Made by a program: the position numbers and the translations under genes
Shown: positions 44,124 to 53,034 of the stretch, piece after piece
Position numbering within the stretch: the first letter of the stretch is position 1
Layout: each line of letters starts with the position of its first letter
Origin: Gammaproteobacteria bacterium
Lineage (GTDB): Bacteria; Pseudomonadota; Gammaproteobacteria; Pseudomonadales; Azotimanducaceae_A
Assembly (NCBI GenBank): GCA_012960755.1
Contig: DUAT01000144.1
Location: 62,001-126,000 of the forward strand
Length of the DNA stretch: 64,000 nucleotides
Reading direction: 5' to 3'
The notes under the pieces: model-generated
Told to the model about the DNA's origin: nothing
What the model saw: the letters and a program-made list of their open reading frames with translations, nothing else
Databases searched by the model: none

Positions 44124-44984
44124 ATGACGACGAATCATAAACTCCCTTCACTCAATACAAGCGCCCTGGAAGACACGCGTGATGCGTGCCATGCCTATGC
44201 CAATGTGCTCGGCAATTGGATGGCATCCTGCCGGTTGCGCCGCAAGCACTGGTGGCAGCTGAGCCTGCGGCCAACTCTCCGAGGTGTGGCGACCGGGATG
44301 GTGCACGCAGATGGTGTGCATTTTGAGTTGGAGCTCGATCTGCAAAATAACCAGGTGCAGGGAGAAATTGCAGGCGGCGAATCATTTAGCCAGTCCCTTG
44401 GAAAACAAACAGCTGCTGAACTGGCAGAGGATGTTCGGGGGTTTCTCCTGGCCGGTGGCGTCGATCCCCGGTTTGTACCAGATACCACACCACAGGAAGG
44501 TCACGATGCCTTGAGTGGTGAGGTGAAGGATGGGTATTCAGCAGAGATTGCCCGGGAATTTGCGGCTGTGTGGCGTGAAGTATCCCATGCTTACGCCATC
44601 TTTCGCGCGGGGATTCCCGAAGAAACCAGTCCCATTATGGTTTGGCCTGGCCATTTCGATCTGTGCATGATGTGGATTCCAGGTCAAAAAATCCCCGATC
44701 AGGATCCGGAAAATGAGGAATATTCCGATAAACAGATGAACTTTGGATTCTCACTGGGTGATGAGGGCATTCCCGAGCCTTACTTCTATATCACCGCGTA
44801 TCCCCTTCCTGACGCTTTTCCAACTCTTAAACTTCCTGCGGGTGCAACATGGTACACGGAGGGATTTAACGGTGTAGTCCTTCGGTATGAGACCCTGCAG
44901 AAAAGCCCGGAAGCACAGACGGAACTGGTTGGGCTCTTGAAGTTCTTAGTGACCCGTGGCCGCGAACACATGCTCGAACACTGA
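44124..44984 (+). CDS. DUF5996 family protein
   Basis: A 286-residue protein matching DUF5996: RKHWWQLSLRPTLRGVATG, MVWPGHFDLCMMWIPGQ, MNFGFSLGDEGIPEPYFYIT and GFNGVVLRYETL. Function unknown. ATG 44124 follows AGGAGGAGTG; a GTG two codons upstream is possible. It lies 11 bases after the broken oxidoreductase gene, which suggests they once shared an operon, yet this frame is intact. Confidence 0.82.
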   Translation: MTTNHKLPSLNTSALEDTRDACHAYANVLGNWMASCRLRRKHWWQLSLRPTLRGVATGMVHADGVHFELELDLQNNQVQGEIAGGESFSQSLGKQTAAELAEDVRGFLLAGGVDPRFVPDTTPQEGHDALSGEVKDGYSAEIAREFAAVWREVSHAYAIFRAGIPEETSPIMVWPGHFDLCMMWIPGQKIPDQDPENEEYSDKQMNFGFSLGDEGIPEPYFYITAYPLPDAFPTLKLPAGATWYTEGFNGVVLRYETLQKSPEAQTELVGLLKFLVTRGREHMLEH

Positions 44985-45106
44985 ACGGGAAATGGCATGG
45001 CATTGATTCTGGCGCCAAGGTGATTTACCACAAAGATCCACAAACCAGCTGGTGGCGTAGGTTTACGGCGACAGTTTATAAAATTTTACCGGAAGGTCAA
45101 TTATAA
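44985..45106 (+). pseudogene. Phospholipase D-like C-terminal remnant
   Basis: Directly after the DUF5996 stop, the frame reads NGKWHGIDSGAKVIYHKDP, then QTSWWRRFTATVYKILPEGQ and a TAA. This is the final 40 or so residues of PLD/cardiolipin-synthase-like proteins (DPxTSxWxRF...LLPIExxL). No upstream part exists. A deletion appears to have joined it to the DUF5996 gene. Confidence 0.65.
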
Positions 45107-45325
45107 TGAACTCGAACATGTCCAGTGAGCAACTGTCCCTTAATCCAGTCTGCCCTGGAGTGATGCGTTAAAATCGCAAAAGCCGGTGATTTGAGTAACG
45201 ATCTTTCAATTCTGGTTAAACAGGCAGCAGAGCAAAGCGAGTAGAAATCAGTATTGGATTACTGATTAAGCCCAGCGATGAAAAGCTGATGTAGGATAAT
45301 TGTTAACTTATCTCGCAGGTAAATC

Positions 45326-45727
45326 GTGATTAACAAAGAGAAGACAAAAAAAATATTGCGGAGGCTGTTTAACGGAGGGGCTATCAGGCGCATCCCTAGA
45401 AACCGCCACGACGCAAAGGTATTTCTGGCACTCGCTGCTTCAAGCTTCGACCCACAGGTTGGTTACTCCGAACCAGAGGTCAATGAGCACCTGCTTGACT
45501 GGATGGAATCAATTACTTGCCCGGATTCAATCGATCATGTGACAGTTCGACGTTATCTTGTAGATTTCTCCTTCCTCTTGAGAGACAACAAAGGAACTTT
45601 ATACAGGACAAATCAAAGTGCTATCAACAGGATCATTGAACCGGAAGCCAGATCAATTCATCCCCGATATGTTCTTGAAGAAGTATCCCGGGAGAGGGAA
45701 CAACGCAAACATGCCAGCACAACATAA
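45326..45727 (+). CDS. DUF2087 family protein
   Basis: A 133-residue protein with the DUF2087 pattern: PRNRHDAKVFLALAASSFDP, YSEPEVNEHLLDWME and VRRYLVDFSFLLRDNKGTLY. The domain resembles a small winged-helix fold and is often fused to ArsR-like regulators; here it stands alone. GTG start with AGGT upstream. It precedes a PPOX-family gene by 16 bases, suggesting an operon. Confidence 0.82.
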   Translation: MINKEKTKKILRRLFNGGAIRRIPRNRHDAKVFLALAASSFDPQVGYSEPEVNEHLLDWMESITCPDSIDHVTVRRYLVDFSFLLRDNKGTLYRTNQSAINRIIEPEARSIHPRYVLEEVSREREQRKHASTT

Positions 45728-45743
45728 TATGCAGGTGTAAAAA

Positions 45744-46211
45744 ATGGCCAGGATATCGGATTCGCTAAAATTGTCAGCATTAGAAGTTGATCAGCTCATG
45801 CGGGATGAAACGCGTCTCAGAATTGCGACCATCGGTCCAGGTACGGAAATTAACCTGATCCCAATGACCTTTGGCTGGGCTCACGGCCTGGTTTATATCT
45901 TTGGTCGCGGGCAAAAGATTACCAATCTGCGTCGGGAAACTACTGCCACAGTACTGGTCGATGTCGGTTCCAGTTGGAAACAACTTCAGGGCATCATGAT
46001 GAGAGGCCAGGCAAAAGTGCTGGAGAACCAGGTCGAAGAAGACGCGGGTGAGTGGTTGCACGAAGCCCGGTTAAACCAGGGCGCCAAGCATGACTTAATA
46101 GAAGATGGAGTGATTCAACCCTATGCCGCGTCCGCCTCTGGAAAGTCACGACGATGGATTGTGTTTAAACCTTCGACAATAGTCTCCTGGGACAATTCCA
46201 AATTAGATTGA
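45744..46211 (+). CDS. Pyridoxamine 5'-phosphate oxidase family (FMN split-barrel) protein
   Basis: A 155-residue split-barrel flavoprotein-like protein. LSALEVDQLMRDETRLRIAT, NLIPMTFGWAHGLVYIFGR, KITNLRRETTATVLVDVG and GIMMRGQAKVLEN follow the family order. It may bind FMN or F420 and reduce small molecules. Downstream of the DUF2087 gene on the same strand. Confidence 0.83.
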   Translation: MARISDSLKLSALEVDQLMRDETRLRIATIGPGTEINLIPMTFGWAHGLVYIFGRGQKITNLRRETTATVLVDVGSSWKQLQGIMMRGQAKVLENQVEEDAGEWLHEARLNQGAKHDLIEDGVIQPYAASASGKSRRWIVFKPSTIVSWDNSKLD

Positions 46212-46257
46212 CCAAACAGGTTTTCTGGGGAATCTCTTCAACACAACGGAGCAACAC

Positions 46258-46635
46258 TTGAAATACGCGTGGGTAGCCTATACCTGTTTTCTGGTCGCAA
46301 TAGGTATTGGCAGGTTGGTGCAAAAAATTTTACTGGACGGTGGCGGCTTCGCCAGCAGGTACCTTCCATTACTCGTGGCTATCGTATTGGCAATCGGCGT
46401 GATGGGTCAGGTTTACCAAAAGAAGATAGCTCGCGCCTGGTTCTGGCAGAGTGTACTCTGGCTTTCAGTGGCCGCAAGTACACTGACCATAGCGCTTTGT
46501 CTCTATCTTGCCCTGATGGTGGGCACTATAACAACCGCCGCCGTGCTGCTAATTTTCGTCATCGTCATTTTACCTGCACAAATGCAAATATGGCACTATA
46601 GTTACCGCTCAGCTGGCATTTGGGGAGCCACCTAA
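46258..46635 (+). CDS. Small multi-pass membrane protein, unknown function
   Basis: A 125-residue protein with three to four hydrophobic helices (about 5-20, 37-52, 63-80, 82-104). The TTG start follows GGAGC at a good distance, and no in-frame ATG is available. No family was recognised. It follows the PPOX gene on the same strand and ends convergent with a GNAT gene. Confidence 0.58.
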   Translation: MKYAWVAYTCFLVAIGIGRLVQKILLDGGGFASRYLPLLVAIVLAIGVMGQVYQKKIARAWFWQSVLWLSVAASTLTIALCLYLALMVGTITTAAVLLIFVIVILPAQMQIWHYSYRSAGIWGAT

Positions 46636-46661
46636 CAGTGCATCTCGCTGAAATCTGGCCA

Positions 46662-47369
46662 TTACTGTTTCCTGAATTTTCGCAGCGCAACTTTATGAAT
46701 ATGAGCAAAGCCCATCCGCAGATAAATGTCTAACGCGTGGTCGTTACCTTCAACCACATGTAAAAAAGGAATCTGATCGCGGTCACACTCCAACCTGATC
46801 AGTTTGTTCATGAGCATGCGTGCGAGTCCACGACCTTGATGACCAGGCCGTGTACAAACACCGCTGATCTCCCGAAATCTCCCGGCGTGCAAGCGTTCAC
46901 CCGCCATCGCAATGAGCCGGCCGTTCTCGACGATCCCAAAATAGTCACCCATTTCTATGGTTCGTTCTGAAAACGGCCCAGGTTGCGTTAACTCAACCAG
47001 TTCCAGCATCTGAGTCACATGGGTACGATCGAGGCGGATAACACTCTCTTCAGAAACATTGTCTTCAGAAACATTGTCTTCAGCTTGATCCGGTAGCTGC
47101 CCTTGCCAGATCAACTCGTTGACCTGGGCGTCTATCTCCAGCAGCCAACCGGCAGGCACAGGACCTGACCAGCCTATGCTATACATTGAATCCCCAGCCT
47201 CGCTTATTTGCGCGAGACCTTCAAAATCCGGATGGTCATTATTTTCAAAGGCAATAATAGATGAGACGTCCGACTTAAATCGTTTGGCCTTCCCGGAGCT
47301 GATGGCAAGCGGGGCTTGTTCGTTCTGCAAACTGTGCCAGGCTATATTTGAAAATTCAGGTGGGACCAT
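46662..47369 (-). CDS. GNAT family N-acetyltransferase
   Basis: A 235-residue protein with a C-terminal GNAT domain. ISGVCTRPGHQGRGLARMLM is motif A with the acetyl-CoA pyrophosphate loop Q/RxxGxG/A. HVVEGNDHALDIYLRMGF is motif B, ending in the FxxxH-like segment. The N-terminal half is a degenerate GNAT-like domain and a linker with a duplicated EDNVS. The acceptor substrate is unknown. Confidence 0.86.
   Translation of the reverse strand: MVPPEFSNIAWHSLQNEQAPLAISSGKAKRFKSDVSSIIAFENNDHPDFEGLAQISEAGDSMYSIGWSGPVPAGWLLEIDAQVNELIWQGQLPDQAEDNVSEDNVSEESVIRLDRTHVTQMLELVELTQPGPFSERTIEMGDYFGIVENGRLIAMAGERLHAGRFREISGVCTRPGHQGRGLARMLMNKLIRLECDRDQIPFLHVVEGNDHALDIYLRMGFAHIHKVALRKFRKQ
47049..47078. repeat. 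Perfect 15-bp tandem duplication inside the GNAT gene
   Basis: TTCAGAAACATTGTC occurs twice in a row, in frame, encoding the repeated EDNVS in the linker between the two halves of the acetyltransferase. A simple slippage event with no frame change. Confidence 0.9.
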
Positions 47370-47462
47370 GCCACTAGTTTTAAGTATTTCAGCCCTGCAT
47401 GCAATCGGTGCAACTGTTAAGTAAGTTGTTAAGGTTCTGGCAGGCTGCTAAACGTAGAATTA

Positions 47463-49133
47463 CTATACGATTGTTCCGGACACTATCGGCTGAAAAGCGG
47501 TAAGACTGTCTATCAAACCTGCATTTCCCAGACCATTGCCGGGAAACAAACTGCCGAAATTACCCTGATCACCGTGCAGTGCCATGTAATTGAGTGCAAC
47601 CATTTCTACCAGCAAATTAACATTGTTCGCAGCTGGCGACGATGCCGTTTCGACGGACCCATCAGCACGGAACCAGCCCAGTTGCTGGTGGCGGGCTTGT
47701 TCAAGCACATCACTGCCGAGCAGTTGTGGTCTGCCTGCAGGATTGTAAACGAGGAAGAATGATGCGGCGGTTGATTGGTTATCACCAGTCCATTCACCTT
47801 TTCCGCGACCCTCGACGGTATCGTCAATTCGACCGTTACTGGCAACAGAACCGTCCGAGAAAACATACATCATAAGTGGCACACCAACTCTGGCAGCATA
47901 TTCAAGACACGCACCCATACAGCGACCTGCACGCAGATCACGTGTCTCACCTGTACCTCTTTCCCCGGTGTGGTAATCAAACCCTCCCATGGTGATGCAA
48001 CCCGCCCCTGAGAATCCATTCACGACCAGCTTCATAACGGCCGCGGTCTTACGAAACTCGCTTTCGCTGTTAAACTCAGCAGTTGAGAAGATGCCACTCG
48101 GGCCCACAATATCCGGGTCGATTTCCGGATTCAAAGTAGTCGGGTCACCAAACCGGTCTGCCAGGTCGGCACTTTTAACATAGCCACAACGTACCAGATC
48201 CTTGATCACATCATCACGCGTTATCATGGAATCAACCTGGGTTAGTTTGAGATCAGAGATGCGTTGGATAGACTCCATGACTGCCACGGCATCTTGCTGC
48301 GATAACAAACCGACCAGATCGCCAACATCAACCAGGCCTGTAACGTCACTTGCCCTGTCGACTTTGGTCGGGCGCACCGTCAAGTCAATGAGGTCAGCCG
48401 GAGCCATGGAATTACCACCGGAGTCCGAACTTCGAGATCCGATCAACGTCAGCAACGAACCATCAGCCCCCGCACGGTTTATGGCATACATCGGATTATG
48501 GGGATTATTGCCTGTATCGTTTTCCGACCGGGCGGGTACCACCGCACCATTAGTGGCAGCCAATGTCCCCGCAGTTGCCTTTTCAAGAATACCTCGCAAA
48601 TAGGCAGAATCACTGTGGAAGGCCAAACCCAGATCCATATTGATAAAGTCGTTCGTCGCTGTTTGCGGATTGGTAATGGGTGGTATCACATCTCCGGGCA
48701 AACCCAGTTTGGAGTAGCCAGAGGTTGAAAGAAAATCGAACTGCCCGTCCCTTCCGCCTGTCAGCACGTTAGAACCGGCGATATTAGCGCCGCCTGCAAG
48801 GTCAAAACAGATAAACGGAATCTTACCGGCGCCCTGTACAGCAAGCCCACAGGATTGTTTCAACAGTTGCAAATCGCCGGATAATGCAGCTTTCGCCTGA
48901 TTGGGATTGGCAAACAAACCAAACAGCGATGGCCCCAATACCGTCGCCGACCCAAGACTGAACCCTTGCCGGATAAAATCGCGCCGGGAAACGGGCCGCG
49001 GATGGTCCGCATGTTTTAGCGGTGCGTCAATCGGTAAACTTTTTGGTAAACCTTTTGACAAACGTCTGGTGATACTCTTCCTGTTCGATTTCTTCATCAT
49101 TTTATTCCAATCACTACTCCCAGAGCGTCCCAT
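47463..49133 (-). CDS. DUF1501-type Tat-exported protein
   Basis: A 556-residue protein with a twin-arginine signal at residues 49-57 (SRRDFIRQG) before a hydrophobic stretch and an Ala-rich cleavage region (QAKAA). The body resembles DUF1501 (alkaline-phosphatase-like fold) proteins: FDLAGGANIAGSNVLTGGRD, GLAFHSDSAYLRGIL, GFDYHTG and GRCMGACLEYAARVGVPLMM. ATG 49100 or 49097 may be the real start, since residues 1-12 are atypical. Tat export implies periplasmic folding with a cofactor or metal. Last gene of the cytochrome operon and 7 bases after the LamG gene. Confidence 0.78.
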   Translation of the reverse strand: MGRSGSSDWNKMMKKSNRKSITRRLSKGLPKSLPIDAPLKHADHPRPVSRRDFIRQGFSLGSATVLGPSLFGLFANPNQAKAALSGDLQLLKQSCGLAVQGAGKIPFICFDLAGGANIAGSNVLTGGRDGQFDFLSTSGYSKLGLPGDVIPPITNPQTATNDFINMDLGLAFHSDSAYLRGILEKATAGTLAATNGAVVPARSENDTGNNPHNPMYAINRAGADGSLLTLIGSRSSDSGGNSMAPADLIDLTVRPTKVDRASDVTGLVDVGDLVGLLSQQDAVAVMESIQRISDLKLTQVDSMITRDDVIKDLVRCGYVKSADLADRFGDPTTLNPEIDPDIVGPSGIFSTAEFNSESEFRKTAAVMKLVVNGFSGAGCITMGGFDYHTGERGTGETRDLRAGRCMGACLEYAARVGVPLMMYVFSDGSVASNGRIDDTVEGRGKGEWTGDNQSTAASFFLVYNPAGRPQLLGSDVLEQARHQQLGWFRADGSVETASSPAANNVNLLVEMVALNYMALHGDQGNFGSLFPGNGLGNAGLIDSLTAFQPIVSGTIV

Positions 49134-49140
49134 CAGAACA

Positions 49141-51612
49141 CTACTGAATTAACATTGCCGCACCGCCGAGTACAGCAGCACAGGTCGCTTTTACAATCGT
49201 ACGGGTCCGCTCCGCCGTCGTACCAGAACTGGCAAAATTCGTAATCAAACTTTCAAGTTCGGTCCGGGTTTGATTGCGGTCAGGCTGAGAACCCAGATTG
49301 ACGCCGAGAACCACGTCCATGAGTGGAATCAACAATGCGTCTCGACCTGCCGTATCAAAGGCGCTGACAGGTACCGCATTAAAGTCAAATGCCGGGAACA
49401 GATTGCCGCGTAAAACCGGATCTTCCACAAGAGAACTGCAATACTCGATGGCCAGCTGGGTGACGCCCATCTGCTGCGAAGAAAGGAAACCTTCAATATT
49501 AGCAGTCACAGGTAACTGTTGCCGAACCGTCAGGAAGGTGCCCAGTACGTCTAGATTGGATGTTGGCACACCCGTTATGGAGGACATACTGGCATTGATC
49601 TCATCGAATTTCTTGATACCAATATCAGGCAGGGCATCACCATCGGGGGACGTCGGCAGTGGGTCTGGAACCGCCTCTACCCTGACGTTGGAGTGAGTCC
49701 CCAGTTGTTCAAACGTCAGGAAAAACTCGTCGCTGTCAGCACCTTTCTCGATGCCTAATATTGTCCCGATTGCTGATAAAGGCTGGCCGGTTCCCGCTGA
49801 ATACAGGCTATCATCCAATGTGATGTCGAGTTTGCTGTAGGCCTGTCCCACCTCCGGCTCCCTGCCATTGATGCCAATTCGCATGCCCCGCAAGGCGATA
49901 CCTTGGAAAGTAACCGGGCTCGTCAGGGAAATGAAATAAGGCTGGCTGAACAGATAGCTGTAACTGTCAAACTGACTGACTTCAAAAACGATGTAGGCTT
50001 CCGGCACGTTAATCAGATGACTGATACCGAAGAGGAAAAAGAACCGTTCACCCACCCCGGCGTCAAAGTTCTGTAGAACCTGACCAGGTGTGAGAACCCT
50101 GTTGTGAATAGCGACCAGTTTAAAAAGCCCGCGCCACAAGCGATCACCCGAAACTTCGTTGCCCAGGGCAAAGGCAAAAGTGTCGTCCCAGTCATTCAGG
50201 GTTCCACCTGCTCCATCGCGTACATCTATCAAACTGCCGTTAACATACAACTGGCGGCCATTGGTTGGGTCGAACGTTGCCACCACATGCTGTAACGTCG
50301 CCTGTAAAACCTCATCCGCATCAGGCGTTGAAATCGCCGGATCCCCATTACCATCCGTCGTTGAAGAACGAGCAAGAAAATCGTAGTTATACAGTGTCTG
50401 ACCCAGGGTGAAATTCCTGGTCATATTACCGCCGGAGTAACTCACGATTCGTGCTTCTTCCTGGGTGACGTTAGCGGACGCTATCCAGGCTTCAAGGGAG
50501 TATTCGCCCGTTGACGTGATCAGGTCGTGGAGTTTTTTACTGGTGCTGGTTAATCCCTGGGCTTTGCCGTTGTCACCAATGTTGATACCCCAGCCACCTA
50601 TCCAACTGACATCGCCTGAAAAACTCAGATCAAGTGAGGGTTCGACACCACTGGTGTCATAAGCGATGGATCCCGATAACGTTTTAAATTGATACAGTGC
50701 AATCACATTTGTATCTACACGCCCACCTCCCGATGCCACTATGCCATCCAGCAGGGTCAATGATCTGGATGTGACAAAATCGGGGTCGACTGCGGTTTCA
50801 GGGATGGAAGCAACGAAAGTTTCAATCGCCGCGAGCATCTCACTGGCGTTTGAATTGCAATCAGTCCAGCAGTTGTGGAATTCACCACCCAAACGAACGA
50901 CCAGTCTCGAATTTGGCGGATCGTCTATTTCTATCTTGCTGCGCGCGGCGGCGTAGGCAGCAATAACGTCGGACACCGCAAAAAAAGGCGACTGCGGATT
51001 TGCCGCAGTATCAGTATGACAATTGGAACAGTAAGCCAGCAGCAACGGGTGTACCGTACTGGCGAACACGCCAGGGTCTGACGGAAATGATTTGGAGGCA
51101 CCGGGATCACGTAAAGTGGGTGCTCGTAACTCGACAGCATTACTCGTACCAGCAGAATCACCCGCCCAGTTACTGATCCAGGTTGCCAGGATATCAGCAC
51201 AGGCCTGGTCTGAGTCCAGCCAGCAGTTATGACCACCACCAACTTTGGAAACCATGCGGGATTGCGAAGGCTGGTTTAAATCAACAATCGGGTTCACCTG
51301 TTCATAAGCCAGGTTGATATCGTCGTTGCGGGCAAAGCTGGGGCTTTGGCCCGAGCTGCCATGACACTGACCACAGCGGTTATCCGGCGCGATATTTTCC
51401 CAGAGATTCACCCGAAATCCCTGCACATCTGTCGTCAGGGCAGCAGGGCCATTCAAAACCAGGCTCTGGCTTGAACCAGCAGGTGCGGCAAGATCGGGGT
51501 TTTCTTCTGTCTCCTGACCAGCCCCTCCACTACAAGCGCTAAGAATGGATACAAGCAAACCAGTGAGCCCGACCCGGGCGACTGACTTGAATAACAAACC
51601 GGTAAATCTCAT
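49141..51612 (-). CDS. Diheme LamG-domain lipoprotein
   Basis: An 823-residue lipoprotein (lipobox LSAC, Cys27). Two c-type heme sites are seen: CGQCH (80-84) and CSNCH (195-199). Each is followed about 45 residues later by a paired pattern (GGHNCW...C and GEFHNCWTDC) that looks like an internal repeat of a cytochrome-like module. The segment from about 315 to 525 is a LamG/concanavalin-like domain (EYSLEAWIASANVTQEEARI, HVVATFDPTNGRQLYVNG). The C-terminal 300 residues have no assignment. It is probably an outer-membrane-anchored electron-transfer or glycan-binding protein. The middle gene of a tight three-gene operon (2 and 7 base gaps). Confidence 0.8.
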   Translation of the reverse strand: MRFTGLLFKSVARVGLTGLLVSILSACSGGAGQETEENPDLAAPAGSSQSLVLNGPAALTTDVQGFRVNLWENIAPDNRCGQCHGSSGQSPSFARNDDINLAYEQVNPIVDLNQPSQSRMVSKVGGGHNCWLDSDQACADILATWISNWAGDSAGTSNAVELRAPTLRDPGASKSFPSDPGVFASTVHPLLLAYCSNCHTDTAANPQSPFFAVSDVIAAYAAARSKIEIDDPPNSRLVVRLGGEFHNCWTDCNSNASEMLAAIETFVASIPETAVDPDFVTSRSLTLLDGIVASGGGRVDTNVIALYQFKTLSGSIAYDTSGVEPSLDLSFSGDVSWIGGWGINIGDNGKAQGLTSTSKKLHDLITSTGEYSLEAWIASANVTQEEARIVSYSGGNMTRNFTLGQTLYNYDFLARSSTTDGNGDPAISTPDADEVLQATLQHVVATFDPTNGRQLYVNGSLIDVRDGAGGTLNDWDDTFAFALGNEVSGDRLWRGLFKLVAIHNRVLTPGQVLQNFDAGVGERFFFLFGISHLINVPEAYIVFEVSQFDSYSYLFSQPYFISLTSPVTFQGIALRGMRIGINGREPEVGQAYSKLDITLDDSLYSAGTGQPLSAIGTILGIEKGADSDEFFLTFEQLGTHSNVRVEAVPDPLPTSPDGDALPDIGIKKFDEINASMSSITGVPTSNLDVLGTFLTVRQQLPVTANIEGFLSSQQMGVTQLAIEYCSSLVEDPVLRGNLFPAFDFNAVPVSAFDTAGRDALLIPLMDVVLGVNLGSQPDRNQTRTELESLITNFASSGTTAERTRTIVKATCAAVLGGAAMLIQ

Positions 51613-51614
51613 CG

Positions 51615-52889
51615 CTAGCCTCCCCTGCAGTATGCGGCGGATTCAGCAAAAGGTTGTTTTAACTTAAAACCGGAATTGCTAAACGAAGACACCATCGAAT
51701 CGATCTTTGATCGATCGGCGGCATCTACGGGATCCCGTAAACAGACTTCCCGGAAAACCTTGGTAACCTGGCACGCTGCAAACGCCTGGCTATTGGCCAA
51801 TTCCCGACCCATCGACTTGGCTCCTGTGCCGGAACCGGTCAATGTCGAATCCCAGCCGATACGCTGATTACGCCCTTCGCGCCAATAGTTGTCCCAATTA
51901 TCGTTAACAGTGACATAACCGGTGGGGAAGTTATTCTGGTTGTGATGGTATTTTTTCACCACCCGTGTTCCGGTGAATACGTCGACAGTTCCGCTTCGGT
52001 TGTAAACCAATTGGCCGCTGTTTCCTTCAGGGTCATTATCGGGATCGTATTCAAAGTTGTAGTAGGCAAATGCTTGTGTCATGGGATCCATACCCGAATG
52101 ACATCCAATGCAGTTATTACGAAACAGCCGACTGTCACCACCGGGTGAACGGGTTACATCCTGACGGATGCGATCAGGGGCACGGGTTATGTCTTTTACT
52201 TCTTCAAGGTCCATGCACAAATGGTTCAACAATGTGAAGCGAAACATGGCCCGGTTGGTCCCGGCGATAAAAAATGCCCTGGCACCGGCTCGCGTCGTAA
52301 TCACCCCGGCGGTTGCCTCAGGTGGAACACCGGTCAACGACGACTGATCGCTTCGCACAAGGACCGAGGCAAGGTCGAGACCTTGTTGCTCCAGTTCTTC
52401 GTAGTGTCTGTTGTCACTGGTTGAATAGCCGGGAACGGCCACATTCGGGGCCAGGTAGACAATATCACCGGTCAGTATTTCGCGAAAATCAACATCGTCC
52501 CGCACCATGCCGATAACTGTCGCGCTGTAATCATTTAATGCGGCAAAGACATCCTGGTCGCGGTTTGTCCACGGCGTCGAAAAATTTTTCAACGTGGTGC
52601 GGTAAAAATCCGGATGTTGCATCGCTATGAATGCGGCAGCCTGGGCATTCTCTTCCTCAGTGCCGGAACCGGTCTGAATAAGGGCCGCCATTTCATCAAG
52701 CCGAACCGCAAGCGGTGAAACCCCGGCAATTCGATTATGAATACGCTGGGCCTGTTCTCGCGAACCAGCATCAGCTGTGACGCAGAAGAGAAGCGCTGCC
52801 ACTATCGCTATGCTTCCAACGAGAATGTACATAACTACTTCTCTCATCTCGTTTCCCATGGCTAATTTAATACTCCCTAGATTAGGCAA
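51615..52889 (-). CDS. Monoheme cytochrome c, DUF1588/DUF1585-like
   Basis: A 424-residue exported protein with an N-terminal hydrophobic segment (about 21-38, ending near TADAG). NNCIGCHSGMDPMTQAFAYY contains the heme motif CIGCH (260-264) and the DP...A...FE continuation typical of DUF1588/DUF1585 domains. In planctomycete-type proteins these are fused to DUF1592 and others. Several in-frame ATGs exist (52889, 52856, 52847, 52830), and a start near 52847 gives a conventional signal peptide. First gene of the minus-strand operon, divergent from the HzsA-like gene across a CRP-type site. Confidence 0.75.
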   Translation of the reverse strand: MPNLGSIKLAMGNEMREVVMYILVGSIAIVAALLFCVTADAGSREQAQRIHNRIAGVSPLAVRLDEMAALIQTGSGTEEENAQAAAFIAMQHPDFYRTTLKNFSTPWTNRDQDVFAALNDYSATVIGMVRDDVDFREILTGDIVYLAPNVAVPGYSTSDNRHYEELEQQGLDLASVLVRSDQSSLTGVPPEATAGVITTRAGARAFFIAGTNRAMFRFTLLNHLCMDLEEVKDITRAPDRIRQDVTRSPGGDSRLFRNNCIGCHSGMDPMTQAFAYYNFEYDPDNDPEGNSGQLVYNRSGTVDVFTGTRVVKKYHHNQNNFPTGYVTVNDNWDNYWREGRNQRIGWDSTLTGSGTGAKSMGRELANSQAFAACQVTKVFREVCLRDPVDAADRSKIDSMVSSFSNSGFKLKQPFAESAAYCRGG

Positions 52890-52965
52890 AACAGACCGCC
52901 TGGGGCAGTGAAATTGAACGAGAAGGTGAACCAGCGCACACTTTTTATTGTTGTCTATCGTATTT

Positions 52966-52981
52966 TGTGAAGTTGATCACA
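52966..52981. promoter_or_regulatory. CRP/Vfr-type operator between divergent heme operons
   Basis: TGTGA-AGTTGA-TCACA is a perfect match to the CRP half-sites with the canonical 6-base spacer, flanked by T and A that extend the symmetry. A TATTCT -10-like hexamer lies at 53002-53007. This puts the site about 41 bases upstream of a predicted start near 53014, the class II activator position for the plus-strand operon. It could also act on the minus-strand operon starting near 52850. Confidence 0.65.
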
Positions 52982-53034
52982 AGCGTTTTTGGTTTATCGA
53001 CTATTCTTCAAAAGTACTTATGTGGTCCACCAGA

